Source: Spirodela intermedia (lineage: Eukaryota > Streptophyta > Magnoliopsida > Alismatales > Araceae). Taken from it: DNA of 64,000 nt. Below the pieces are notes generated by a model. The model ran no database searches and was not told where the DNA came from. It saw only the letters and a list, made by a program, of their open reading frames with translations. Position numbers and translations under genes: made by a program. The DNA is taken from positions 873,001-937,000 of the forward strand of contig LR746267.1 in NCBI GenBank assembly GCA_902729315.2. Direction: 5' to 3'. Position 1 is the first letter of the stretch. Each line of letters starts with the position of its first letter. Shown here one piece after another: positions 22,883-35,255 of this stretch.

Positions 22883-24565
22883 TCACATAGTGGCCAGTCC
22901 AATGTAGAGTCAAATTACTTGTGAAAGGACATTTCAGAAGGCATTCAGAGAAGATTGGCAAGCAATTGCACATGACCGAATGACAGTTCTGGATTAATAA
23001 AAGCTACAATATTGATGGGATTAGTTGGCTACATCCAAAAGCGTCAATATTGAACGTATTTGCCGCCATCTTGGCGATTCGCACAGAAACAGCAGTTCAT
23101 TTTGTCAGCCTTGGATATGCAATGCAATTCAAAACGCAAAGATAAAACTTTTCGACTGTACATAAAAATGCAATCAAGGGCCCTAAGAAAAATCATGGAG
23201 CGTGAGATCGCCAATCTAACATCCCAGATAAAAAGGGAGCGAAGCCAAGACTTATTTTTCAAGTTGAAACAAGCACAACTAATGTAGTCATCTTACTGCA
23301 CAAGTGAAGAAGACTATTATTGAGACGCACCTACGAGAATAATACTTCCCAAAATAGAGAGCCAGTTTCCAATGACGGCCTCTGAAGAGACAGGGCGAGG
23401 GATTCCACCGGTAGTGAGCCTGAATAATCTGTAACACCAAAGAACTCATCGTTTTCTTTTTAACCAAAAGACGCGAGAACCTAGGCGTTGGGTGCAATAT
23501 TCAAATATTACCACTGTGATTTACGGCTTTCGATATTAAACTGAGATATGGTGACGACGTAGGCATTGCAAAAAGTGCGATAATTACTTCCTTTTCATTA
23601 GGAGTTTTCCAAACATGAAATACCAAAATGGCAAAATGCAAGATATTACGTGTATAACAGAGAACGCGTCGATACTTTCTAAACTGGTCAGAGATCACCT
23701 GCAAGTACAGTGACGGCTCTAAACGTTTCAATTTGTTTATCGACGACAGTCGTGATTACAGTGCCTTTCTTTTGTTACGCATTTTCTTCGATATTATACA
23801 TTGAAAAATATAACATGAAATTATTATTTTAATTATTCACATGATCAAATATTTGACGGCCTTTTCTATAGGTCGAGTGGTTCTTGAAATTTGCCAAAAT
23901 GTCAATCCAGTATCTCTTCATCATATAATGTACAGGGTTAAGTCGTCTTTCACAACTAGTCTTCCATTTCGTCCGGTATAAAGGGCATGAAAAATGCTGT
24001 CATTGGAAAACACCAGAACCAGTAACAAGTTTGTACGTATACACAGTTGGGTCCTCCACAACATAGTCACCGCAAGTACTGTTCCAACCCGAGAACACTT
24101 TAGCTCTAAATTTTTTATAAGATCCGGTGACAACACACCCACTAAGCGGGGTTGATTAGTCACCAAGATTATTTTCAAAAACGAAAACCATAGGCCATCT
24201 CACTTTCCCACATTTATCATAGATTTTACTTATCACTACGTTCCAAGAGCTAACTTGCCTGTTTATTAAATCATGCATGAGCATAAAAAGAGAACTTCAT
24301 CAGCAGAAAAAGTACTAGAGACAAATAAGTTGAAAAACAACTCACATGGACGATTCATTTTCAGAAGTAATTGGGAGCTAGCATAATTATGTTTTCTCGA
24401 ATGATCTTCCAATCACTAATGCATCTGCTTAAAGTTTCTCATTGAAATGCTTTCTTGTCATATTCTCTATTGAGCTTTAATTTTCAGTGTTTTAAGCAAA
24501 TTTCTAGCGTGAAATGAGCGTTCATTCCTGTGGTATGAGTGTAGTAACATGGACGGAAAGATAAT
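22883..24565. other. Unit B interior, no recognised gene
   Basis: Partly homologous to 10390..11060 of unit A. Minus-strand reading frames near 23921..24178 are open, and another minus frame there reads CVVTGSYKKFRAKVFSGWNS then TCGDYVVEDPTVYTYKLV with stops on each side. It looks coding-like but I cannot name it. Confidence 0.35.
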
Positions 24566-24785
24566 AAACAGACTTGTTGTGAGAAAACCCTTGGGAGAAT
24601 GGAACAAAATTTAACATAGGAATAAAAACTATCATTAACTGCACGAAAAATCTTACAGCTCAAATCAGTTTATGAAAGTTAATTAAGCTAAACATTCATT
24701 AGTAGAGGCTTCTGCGGACAACTCACCAAAATCTTGTTAAAGAATACAGCTTAGAGTCGACATCACCACTTCATCAATCACATAT
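24566..24785. repeat. Older, diverged inner extension of the left arm
   Basis: The reverse complement aligns with 46078..46317 but with roughly one change in ten to fifteen bases and a ~19-base length difference (extra ATAATATTTTCTTCCATTA-like bases near 46288..46306). Similarity ends near CATATG at 24781. Confidence 0.85.
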
Positions 24786-25454
24786 GGACTCCATCCAAAG
24801 TGACATGACCACATAGGCTGAAAATATTTCATCCATAATCTTAGTATGTATAAGCAAATTAAATATGAACCAGTATTAAATTAACATAGTTTTAGCTCAT
24901 GACATTATTAGACCATAAAAGATTCCACGCCTATTAATTATTTTCTTTAAATTGTATTTGTCTTTCTATCTTTGTACTTTCTTCCTCTTTTCTTCCTGTT
25001 GTATTGGATTGGTTCGTTTTCAATGAAGCCCAAATAACCAATCTGATCCACTTAGTTGTCTATAAATATCAGGATCTATTTATACTTAAATCCATATTTA
25101 ATTTTCACGTCCTCTCTCTCTTTCCGCTCGAGAGCAACTTCTCTCTCCTACTTTGGCATCTAGGAAACTTGGGTGGCTTTAACATGACCAGAGCATTTTA
25201 GATCAAATAATTTAAACCTCTTTACATTCATGGAGCATCACTTTGGGGGTGTTTGTATCCACTTCTCAAAGAACTTTCTTTCATATGTATAAAGGTTGGC
25301 TCTGATATGGCTTGTTTGGTTTTGACCTGAACTAGAATCAAGAATCAAGAGTACGCGGATTCACTTCTACTTTTTCTAATTAGAACTTTATGTGTTGAGG
25401 TTTAAAAGGTGTTTTCCTTCTAATCCTTGGTTCTCTAAAAGTTAGATTAGAGAA
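24786..25454. other. AT-rich spacer, no gene seen
   Basis: No recognisable coding sequence or element. It contains a CT-rich run near 25110..25150. Confidence 0.45.
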
Positions 25455-25699
25455 CGGTGAAAATAGGGGATGGAGATGGAGGTTTTGTCAACTTAGCTGC
25501 GCAATCTCAGTAAGTTACGATTTCTGGTTGGAAAAGGGAAATTATACGCGCTTCCATTTTCTGGGTTGAAAATTCGATAACTACGAATAGAGCAAAAATG
25601 CTCTTGTTACTTCCATTGTAATGCAGGACGTTGATACCACTAGGACATTTATACATTAAATGCATAAACGAGGAACGAGAAGCGGAATAACATACGGTA

Positions 25700-25894
25700 G
25701 AAAAAGATCACACCACTACATGTGAGAGAGAAGAAAAAAGTCGTAACACAGGAAAAGACCACAAGAGCGGAGGTTGCTGCACAGGTGTAAGCTGCAAGCT
25801 CATTACACTGTAGGTTAATCTCTTTCATCAGGGCATGCAATGATGCCTTAATAGCTGCATTTTCAAGCCGTTCACCCTGATTAGTGATCAGAAC
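25700..25894 (-). other. Conserved open stretch (ENAAIKASLHALMKEI), copy C
   Basis: The minus strand reads LITNQGERLENAAIKASLHA then LMKEINLQCNELAAYTC, almost the same as copy D at 13225..13410. Family unknown. Confidence 0.4.
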
Positions 25895-26314
25895 CTATAC
25901 ACTCTGTCAAATTACAAGGATCTGATCGAATAAATAAGGAAAAGGTCGACCTAGTCGACCTTGGTGATCTCTGTGAAGGCCAATCATGACTGTATAGATT
26001 AATATCAAGAATTGAAGGCATAATTATGTAACAGGCTCATCTCCATTTCCGAACTATATTAGGATGAGGAAAGCTTCCAAACGTTTTTGATTTAAATAGT
26101 TGTGATTGTACGTTTGTCTGTGTTGTCAAAGACATCTCGTACTTTGCCTTAAACTTCTGCTTAATGGGGTGGCTTTAAAAGGGATATGTCGTGTATTAGT
26201 GGTAGAGAGGTAAAAAGCAAGTCGTGACGTTCACAATGACGTGTTGGAAGTTAAGAACAGTGGTGACTAAAACTCACGGTTCATGCTAATCCACACGTTA
26301 TTTTGTATACTACC

Positions 26315-26452
26315 AATGGTATGGTACCCACCAACCCAGTTTTTCAGGTTGACTCTTTTGCTGCTTATCCACTGGAAATGGATCCTATGGTAACTATGCT
26401 GCATTCAATATTTTTCCGAGATTTTGGCTCAACTGGGGATTTAGCTCTGTGA
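26315..26452 (+). other. Conserved C-terminal peptide module, copy C
   Basis: Reads NGMVPTNPVFQVDSFAAYPL, EMDPMVTMLHSIFFRDFGST and GDLAL, then TGA. Same frame and stop as copies A, B and D. Confidence 0.5.
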
Positions 26453-29010
26453 AAACAATTTCGATATCCTTTTGTGTTCTAAATTGTTCACAGGATGTCC
26501 TCCCAATATTGTGTTATTTCTCATATGATTTAGGCATCTGATGGGAGTAGCCATAAATTTCATTCAAGAGGTTTTCATTTTTTACTTTTTTTTTGGTTTC
26601 AACATTTTATTCAACTGAAATTTGAATTGGCTTCATAGTGGTCCATTTTACGTGGTGTTCAGCTGAAACAACTCCACATTATGTGAAAGGATTCTTCATT
26701 TGAGAACTATACAGGATAAATGTTTTCATTGTGCCATATTCCATGGTAGTAAACTTGTGTTGTAAGAACACAGTGGTTCGGTTTCCCACTATTATCTATA
26801 CCTTTTTGAGATGACCTCGATCTAGCCCCTTACCTGATAATGAGGACGGCGTTTGGTGAGACTAATAATTGAGACTAAACTATATTAGCAGTAGTCGACC
26901 GAAAATATGGAAATTTATTAGAGCGTTCGTCGTAGACGTTTCGAAACAAGAAACTTTTGCAGTGCGCTAGTGGGGATGGAGTTAAATATGACTGTTCTGA
27001 GCTTGTAGGGGGAGGATTGAAACATGGATGGTAGGTTGGCAGAATGATTTCCACTTTCAGGAGTGTAGACTCAGTAATATTCTTGACTTGTGCCAGAAGC
27101 AAATATTAAATGAAGTAATTTGGTTTGCTTTTGCATGTGATTATATGATACATAGTTTTTTTAATTTGATGAAAGGAGAGTGATGGCTCTTGGACATACG
27201 CATTTAGTTGGTTTCATGACATGTCAATAAGCTTTCACGAGACTCAGTTAACGCAGTTGAGTACCCAATATGGGATTCAATTATGAGTCCCCCCTAAACA
27301 TCGGTTGGGCGGCCTCTAGTCTCCCTGCTTACGCTAAAACCATTTTTGCCGCGTTTCGTACGATGCAGGGCACGCTGCTGGACATTCCGGAGCTGTAGTG
27401 TCCATCCAGGAAACAGTTTCGAGACGGAATCATGTATGGTTAGATTGGCGTTCGGGGTCAACATCAACCGTCCAGTACTCACATCCCAGTGCGTCGACGA
27501 CATGCGGTCGCCGCTTTTATGGGGGCACAAAAAGTCGGCCACTAACGTGTCCAAGTCCGACAATGCCAATAGAATGTTCGCATTGACGAGATGGCTCTCC
27601 AAGAAGGTTTGTGTCTTGACGTTACTGCACGGGTACATATTTGCGTGGCCAGCTGGATGCTGTAATAATTTGGTTGTATTTTTATCTTTTCCATGTTGTA
27701 CGCCTAGGAGTTATGGCATTATCCCCAACTGCAATAACACGGAGTTCTCGCCTACCTGAGAACCGTATTGCATTTGCATTTAGCATTTCGTCCGCTGCAA
27801 AGCAATATGTTCTCACACAGAAAATTGAAGATGTCGAGTAAAAGGAATGTTTTGCGTAAGTTGCCTTGGTAAGACCGTTTCATGGATTCCGAATCAGATT
27901 TTTATTTTGTTCTAGACTCACGAATAATTCTAATGTACATCAGTATATAGGGGACTTTAAAAGGGCTCCTACTTCCGATTTAGACGTTTCCGTCACTCTA
28001 CGCCTGTGTGTCATATGGAAAAGATCTCGAGATATTCCGTCAACATATCTTGCCTTCGGTGGCTTACTAACGCGTGTATCGCGTACTGTCGGCGGGGAGG
28101 TTGGAGAATAGTTGAGAAGCATACGACGAGGCTAGAAAGTTGGCGGTTAGGGTTGTCATATCACTAAGCTGGATTTCATACACCATTGGCTATCTAAGTC
28201 ATGTGTGCTGACGGTTTCTCTGGTATCCAAGCGGAATATTTTGCCGGTCTTTTCAACGACTTCGCTGCGCTCAATGCTTCAACGTGGATACGACTACAAT
28301 TATTAATTTACCTCTGTTGTGCGAATTTTGAGTCTTTTTACGGCTTAGAATATCTCTGCGATGTCCTCTCGGTATCCTGTTCTTTCTCTCGTGATTATGG
28401 CGTCAGAATACAAATCTTCTGAACCTTCGTCTCGGACGCTTTTTGAGCTCCGACTCTCTGAAATGACTTCTAACTGGGCTTTCCGGCGAAGACAAACTTT
28501 GGAAGAATGAATGAAGCTGTCGCCGTGTCAGTGCTGTGCATTCAAGACTTCGAATAATGCATTCGTGCCATCTTCTCCGCGTAAACCTAGGAACTCCGTC
28601 AGAGCACGTTTCCTAGACAGACAGGTTAAAGCGGGAGAGTCTTTGTAATTCTGTCATCCCTGTATGAAACATGTCCAACACTAGTACTACGCAGAGCATG
28701 CAGCTTCCCGTCCAAGTGCACTCGGCTGATTATTAAACTCTCGGCGCGTGGAATACATTAAGTGAAACTAATCTCCTAGAGGATGATCATCAAAATTATG
28801 AGAAACGATCAACGGTATTCATTTAGAGCCAGTTTATAGTAATAAGCTTTCAATAAGCTAAACGGGCGATTCCTCCCGTGATCAGCCTCAATACTCAGTA
28901 ATATATTGAACTCATCGTTGACTTCCAACGAAGAGTCTGAGAACTCGGGCGTTGACTACAGTAAAACCGCAATTTATCGCTGTGATTCAAGTGGCAGGCG
29001 AACAACGCTT

Positions 29011-31879
29011 CTGTTACACATTCTGATGGGAATCGTTTATGGACGATGTAGGCTTGAATGATTAGGACTACCAGAACATTCTTTTGTGGATAGTGAATTG
29101 GCAATATCGTTGCGCGTTGTTTCCTCTGAGACGGCAGCGGCTTCATATTTGTCGGTCCCCACCGCCGAACGAAAAATAATTCAGTTGGGGCTTTCTGAGA
29201 TGATTCACTTACGTTCGCCATGAACTCCCCCGCTCTTTTCGGGCCTCCATTGAACTCTCTATTGTTTCCGGTAAAGATAGGGCAACTCTCCTAAGAGGCA
29301 GAAATGTCCGACACTACTTTTCGGCTATGCTTTATTTCTCACAGAATCCCTCAAACATCTGTATCATAAACAAAACCGTCACATACTGTAAGTAATGGAG
29401 TGTCTAGAATGTCGAACGAACCCTTGAAGTAGTCATGCAGTACGATGCCACTGCTGAGAGGCCTCCATGTAGGAGATGGCATTTCCAACAGTGGGTGTCA
29501 CTGTTGGAACTGCCTCCTTGATTGGAAGTGGTGCAAATTCATAAAATCTATAACTATATCCGAGCATCGCCATGCCTGATGTCGTGTGGATGTGTAGCGA
29601 GCTGCTATGAATGGTGACGGAAATACAGTGACAGATGATTGTCGAGAAGGCAACAATAAAGATTAAGTGATGAATGGAAGGTTTGAATTGATGAGAACTA
29701 AAGTTCTGTTGCAATTTCCAGTTTTTCTAAAGTGTAACTGCAGTAAGGTTTGTGAATTGTTTTAAAACTAATCGTAATGCAACAAACGGTTGGATTTACT
29801 TTTTAAAAGTTCTGGAAGATGAGAAGTATTTATCTATTTGAATAACTTACTCTTTGTACAGGTTGCATTTAGTTCGTTATGACCGATCTTCAAATAAGTC
29901 CTCAATGGGGCAGAATTTAAGCCGGAAGAACCCGGAGTCCAACCTGATGTCAATGATTCCAACCTCACAAAATAGATGGACTTATATTTTTACCGTACAC
30001 AAACTTATATTTCGACAGAAATATTTCCGGGATATTCACGTGAATAACGTAAACTCTATCTTAATTTACATTAAGTTTGGATTTATCAAAAACCCTTCTT
30101 GAATTAAATCACTTATGCACTTAATTTTGACGAAGTCGAGATAGCATAGTTGAAATAGATTCAACTAAACGACACATTCCCACTCACAGGAAGGTTGTAG
30201 AAAGGCGATTGACTGAATCAGGCAACCTGGTAATGCTCTGAACAGCCGAATGCACATAAAACTACCAGGACTTAGAAGTGCATTATTACGATTACGACTG
30301 TACAGGGAATGCTTTTCGGAATCGACGTCCTAGGATTTTGACTAAATAAATCATTCAGTTGGCCCGAAAAAATGTGGTCCTTCGAAATGCCCTAGGAACG
30401 GGGACGTCAAGTTTATGACTTACTATTTTGAACGGTTGTTGCGCTCCCCGCATGTGATATATAACACTAGACAATCATGCGGATGTCCTATGAATGTCAT
30501 GACTGCATTCACTCAAATATTGGGATAATATAATTGAGTATATAAATCAAAATGTAGATTTCAACGGTTTTAAAAAACATAACCAAGGAGGAATCTACAC
30601 TGAATAGGAAGCGGTCAATTGTGTGTAGTAACAAGTGACGGGGCATCTTATAATCAGTCTCTAGGTCCATTTATGATGGACATGAAGGCCAAGTCTTTCC
30701 CTTTATATTAAATCTGTTCACTATAAAAAATACTTTCCTCAAGCATTTGTTTCTAATGAAATGATGGCCGCTAACATATGGGAATGTAGGTTTTCTCTTG
30801 CATAACAGATGGGTTTAAACGGCATAGAGAGAAAGAAAATACATCCTTTGAAGACCTTTAGTGGGCTATTGATAATCTCCTTAATTACATGCTAGAAGAG
30901 TTAATATTTTGACAACTTAATACTCTTAATGTTCAGAAATATTTAAAATTTTCTTTAATTTATAAAAACTGATATTAAAATTATTTATACGATTTTTTGT
31001 TAAGTTTTAGAAATTATATGCTTAAATCGACCATGGAATATTTTGAGAGTTTTTCCCAATGATTATTATTCTTATAATGCTTTTGTATTAATTGTATTTT
31101 TTCTGAATTCTTCTTAACATTTTCTGTAATTTCTTGAATGTTTTTGAGCTCACTACAATAAATAATAAGAAAATAATAAAACTTTAAATATAAGACTAAT
31201 TTTTTTTTAGGTTCTTTGCATCAATGACAGATGTAATGAATACAACTATATAGTGAATGATTTGACGAAATTGATGGGATTAACTCATAGAAAGATGAAA
31301 AAATGCTTAGAGAGGAAGAATCGAGCATCTTGGGTCAATCAAGCACCCTCCACAACCACGTTCTCATAGAAAGATGAAAAATGCTTAGGGAGGACAAATA
31401 CTTTAATGTATTTTAATCATTTTTAAAATTAAAAGTTCTAAAAACTTAATCTATCAATTGTAAATCATAAATATAACTAACGATGTTATTATCTTCCTTG
31501 TGTTCAATTGGAAAAGCCCCTATAAAAGTAAATATTTCTAAATTAGCTTATTTCCCAACATTTAAAAATTTTTAATTTGCTGAATCTTCTTATTAATGAT
31601 AGAAAATATGTAGACAAATTTTGGCACCATTTTTGCAGAAGATTGTTAGAAATTAGTGTTATATATGATCCATGTAATAGATAAAAAATAGATATTTATA
31701 AAAAAATTGTGATAGTTGTCTTCGTTTATTTGCTTTTAGTTATTATTATGTTATTAGTTTCATTGTTTGTTACGTTTTCTGTGATGCATCCTAGCTACAT
31801 GATCATTAAAACCAAGGCTTAAGTTTTCTGGAATTAGAAAGAAAAATTTTTCTACTAGAAATTAAAAAATATGAATCCC
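29011..31879. other. Long stretch without a recognised gene
   Basis: Increasingly AT-rich from 30500. A minus-strand open frame at 29433..29714 has no family I recognise. The last part (31000..31860) has short A/T runs and a duplicated phrase (CATAGAAAGATGAAAAAATG, at 31286 and 31367) and probably belongs to the leader of the Gypsy element that follows. Confidence 0.4.
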
Positions 31880-32415
31880 TAAAATACCAATCAACAACCT
31901 CTTAGATTATTAAAGGATAATTTCACCTCATATCCATGTGAATACTTATTAGATAACCCTATGTGTGCCGAGGAAATTAAGCCTAGTGTCTTTCAAATGT
32001 TACATACTTTTTAGGCCCGTGAACATGAAGATCCTTATGCTCATCTTAGAAAATTTCAAAGAATTTATACTAAAATTAAGCTAGCAGATGATTCTATGAG
32101 TTTAATTTTATGTCCCTTTTCTCGGAAGGATGAATCTAGTTATTGGTTTTTTACTTTAGATAGAAATAGTAGAACATGGACTATATTATTGTAAGACTTT
32201 TTAAACAGATTTTATTCTAGTGGAAAAACCAAAACCATGAGGAAAGTAATTTTAGATTTTTCACAAAATTCAGGAAAAGCTTTTCTTGAGGCATGGGCTT
32301 GAATGAAAGACTTGATGGGAAAATGTCCATATCATGGTATTTTTTAAACTCAAATAGTTGAAATATTTTATGATGGATTACTTCCCCCTTTTTAGCGAAT
32401 GGTAGATGGAGATTT
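31880..32415 (+). pseudogene. Ty3/Gypsy gag fragment, broken
   Basis: The plus frame, with several stops, reads EEIKPSVFQMLHTF, AREHEDPYAHLRKFQRI, LILCPFSRKDESSYWFFTLD, then FLNRFYSSGKTKTMRKVILD, GKAFLEAW, MKDLMGKCPYHGI and IFYDGLLPPF. This is the order of the plant Gypsy gag (Retrotrans_gag) domain: a P..H...F..I stretch, W...L, F...FYP..KT and C..HG. Protease and pol are not seen downstream. Confidence 0.8.
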
Positions 32416-32986
32416 TCTCTCTCACAAGCCTTAATTCTTACTAATCACCCCTGATTACCCCCCTTTCTTTCTCCTCTCTCTTCCTTTAAATACCTCCCAT
32501 TGTAATGTGCCAATATGAGGCCTGCTAGTGAGCTATTTGTAATGAGGCCGCTATTAAGCCCATTAGTAACTTTTGAATTTCCGTTTGGAGATAGAACAAT
32601 GCCTTCTGTCGTGTATCCTCGAGTGGCCTCAGATGCTTCAATCGTTGATTTTCGTATTGAGCGAAAGGTTACACCTATAGGTTCTTGCAGGTCAATCCTA
32701 GTCTACTCTATTAGTACTAATAGGTGGCTTGTATAGTAAGGGGTGGGTCAGGTAGCGGTATATTGATCTGGTACGGGGAAATTCAACTAATTCTTTTCCC
32801 CTCCCGCTCAGTCCGGAAATCCTCTTTGTGATTTCCAAAGTTACAAAAAATCTATTAAAAATTTAAATTCTCCTTCTTCTAATTTTCCTACATCTAAATA
32901 GATATACTTTTTCCTATCTATTAGAGTAGAATCATAATTAAGTTAAAGCCTTTTTGATTTAAATGTCTACTTTGGGTGTCTACTCA
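32416..32986. other. No recognised gene
   Basis: CT-rich to 32490 with TTTAAATACC, a possible TATA-like box, at about 32485, then an open frame (32515..32736) without recognisable similarity. It may be part of the Gypsy element or an unrelated promoter. Confidence 0.3.
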
Positions 32987-33080
32987 CAGAACAAGACAGC
33001 CCAGATAAATACACGGATGTAAACTTCCTTCGCAATAAGAGTAATGGGAGCTCTCTCTGTAATGAGATTAGGTTCCAATC
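32987..33080 (-). repeat. Short dispersed repeat, copy 1
   Basis: About 85 bases with roughly 80% identity to 38258..38345, same orientation (shared: AACAAGAC, ATGTAAACT, AATGGGAGCTCTCTC, TAATGAGATTAG). The minus frame reads LITERAPI and then VYIRVFI in both. Identity unknown. Confidence 0.6.
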
Positions 33081-35255
33081 TGATGGGCCAGTGCATATTT
33101 TTTCGTTTTGAATTAAGAAACTTTAGTTGCTCCTTATAAAGAGGAAGCAGAAAGTCGGAAAAAGGAAAATGAATAAGGCATGGTAAAAGTTCTACATGAT
33201 AGATATCAGTTCGATGGGAAGTGCAAGGTGACGAATCCATTTAAAATCGTAGTTATCATCGTTTCTCAATATTTGGGTTGAATTATTGTGTCACGGTCCC
33301 ACGAATTGGTATTTATTTTATGCAGTAAACTAAAGTCGAATGAATGATCATTGTTATTGTTGTTAACTCCAGCATTTGGGGCATTGAATTCTTTTCACTA
33401 TGTAGTCCATCGTCTGAAAGAGTAATAATTTGGCCCCATTTGCGCCTCGTCCCCTTACCTTTGATCTTAAGGCATCTGTGTCAGCTCGGTACAGCATGTT
33501 CAAACTACTTAGCCGAAGGCCAATCTCAATTGAACCTAGCAACATAACCTGCTTTCTATATGAGAGAAATCAAAAGCTTATTCATCCACATCCCCACTAT
33601 CCCCCATAGCGAAAATCAGAAACCAAGCATTCACCATTGAGTCAGCTGGGGAAGACTGTGTATTAATAGGAAATAAAATTTGGAAGGTCAATCGCACTAG
33701 CTGACGAAGGCTCATTTGAAGTGATAATCACATTATCCTTCATAATTTGCGTTGACCTTCGTCCAAATCATAGAACTGCACCTAAGTTGAAAGAGAAAAA
33801 TTCATGGAGCATCTCAAGAGAAAAATCATGTGTGACAAGAGCCTGCGACAAGTATCAAGAATAAAACACCTAAACCAATCATACATCTTTATCTCTAACC
33901 AGTTTAGTGAATGTTGGTACCCAGAAACTTTAGTTATTCATCCCCAATACAATGGCCCATTGGCATACTGGTTAGTGTTGTACGCTATGAGCCAGCCTAC
34001 AATGCTGTGAACCCATCTCGCGTAAGCACACGAATCAAAGATATATAACAGTGACAGAACAAATAAAAGTAATTCAGATGTATAGTTACTTGTCACATAT
34101 GTACTCCAGCAACTGCATGAGTTTCTTGGCTAATTTCTGCCTTCGGTATACTGAAGAAACAGTAACTGAAGTAATATGTCCATGCCAGGATTCACGCTCC
34201 CTTCAACGTTTTCCATGACTGCAGAAATATCAAATCACAGTGAGAAATCCGCCGAATAATATTTGCTAGTTGTTGAAGAGGAACAGGTAAAGCATGAAAG
34301 ACGCAGTAAACACAAGCGCAAGCAAACTGGAATTCACGATATACACTAAGACAAAGGTACTTGCAACATATGATATGATGAACTGAATATTTTACACTGA
34401 CTTAAATAACTTGGCCACAAGCAGCACATAAAATTGCATTGCACCGAGACATTTTCTTTATTCATATGTTCAATGAACATAATAGATCTGTAAACCGGGA
34501 TGTTTATTCCCAACTGACATACAGCTGCTTGAGAAATTTCAGTTAGGATCGTATTTTCTTTTTTCTGTTGAGGAATGAATCCAGAAGAAACTGTACCACG
34601 GACATGGAACCAGTGAGTTTTGTACTCGAGAGTATGCCTGAACGTAGACTATGTATAGCCAGACCCTGTGCACAATGGCAGCAAACATGTCTCTCAAGTC
34701 ATGGATGGGTCCGGTTCAGTTCCTGTATGCTGCGCATATACAGGCTTTGCTAGGGCCAATAGGCGCAGTCGGGGGTGTGCCTTTGTTAATAAAACGTTTG
34801 CCTCATGATAATGGATTATAGAATTGTTTCTTTTTTAGTTACTGATCTATTAGTTTTTGACCGTATTGCTGGAAAGTGATTGAGTACCAGGAGGCAGACA
34901 GGAACTCCATTAGGCAAGTCTTCATCTAATCGGGCGTTGATTAGCCGTTCCCCAGCGGTTGTTTCTATCGTGATCTGGCTGAGCTTCCACCTGTTTAGGC
35001 TTGCTGCAGTAATTTTTGACTGTATTGAATTGAATTGTCAAACCTTGAAATCTTATTTACTAAAGTCAAATAGCTGACTTAAGTTTTTTCACATGCTCTT
35101 TATTTACTGGTACCCAAAAGTCAAGTAGATAGTAAATGATTTACACACATACCTGCACAACGCCTCTCATCACAGCAATCCAAATTTTAGTCAACTCTCG
35201 TCATTTACCAGCATTTACTCTGTTGAATCTCGATTTGAAGATCTGCTTATTCCAG
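33081..35255. other. Long stretch without a recognised gene
   Basis: No family-like frame found on either strand. An AATAAA at 34790 follows a mixed-composition stretch (34568..34760) that might be an old 3' end. The last ~25 bases are a T-rich intron end (CTTATTCCAG) belonging to the NAA20 fragment. Confidence 0.4.

Larger units (their letters stand above)
6883..24565 (+). repeat. Left arm of the giant inverted repeat
   Basis: Each compared landmark in this arm has its reverse complement in 46318..64000 with paired positions summing to 70883; this includes over twenty matching reading frames, all retrotransposon pieces and a homopolymer-rich tract. The constant sum means no net insertion or deletion across 17,683 bp. 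One mismatch was found by hand: T at 15512 where the partner (55371 C) predicts G, which puts a stop in one frame of this arm only. The outer end is set only by the window edge of the right arm, so the arm may continue left of 6883. Not every base was compared. Confidence 0.97.
17370..24785. repeat. Paralogous unit B (intact HyPRP-bearing segment)
   Basis: Copy of unit A in the same orientation: 3' flank from 17370, HyPRP (minus) at 18634..19347, 5' flank to about 20100, then the same series of short conserved stretches. It lacks the solo LTR and carries a 659-base insertion that unit A lacks. 17370..18633, 19401..20725 and 20840..22223 contain no recognised gene beyond the features listed. 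Confidence 0.75.
25455..29010 (+). repeat. Paralogous unit C, without HyPRP
   Basis: Starts at GGGGATGGAGATGGAGGTTTTGTCAA-like sequence, which in units A and B lies about 700 bases upstream of the HyPRP gene. It then follows unit A to about 29010 (shared blocks near 25760, 26320, 27350, 27950, 28400 and 28550). It has neither the solo LTR of A nor the 659-base insert of B. The HyPRP gene and its proximal promoter are missing. Confidence 0.7.

Noticed and set aside
23921-24178. 85-codon minus-strand frame as a gene
   Set aside because: A different frame over the same bases looks more coding-like but is bounded by stops; no family recognised, so it is only described.
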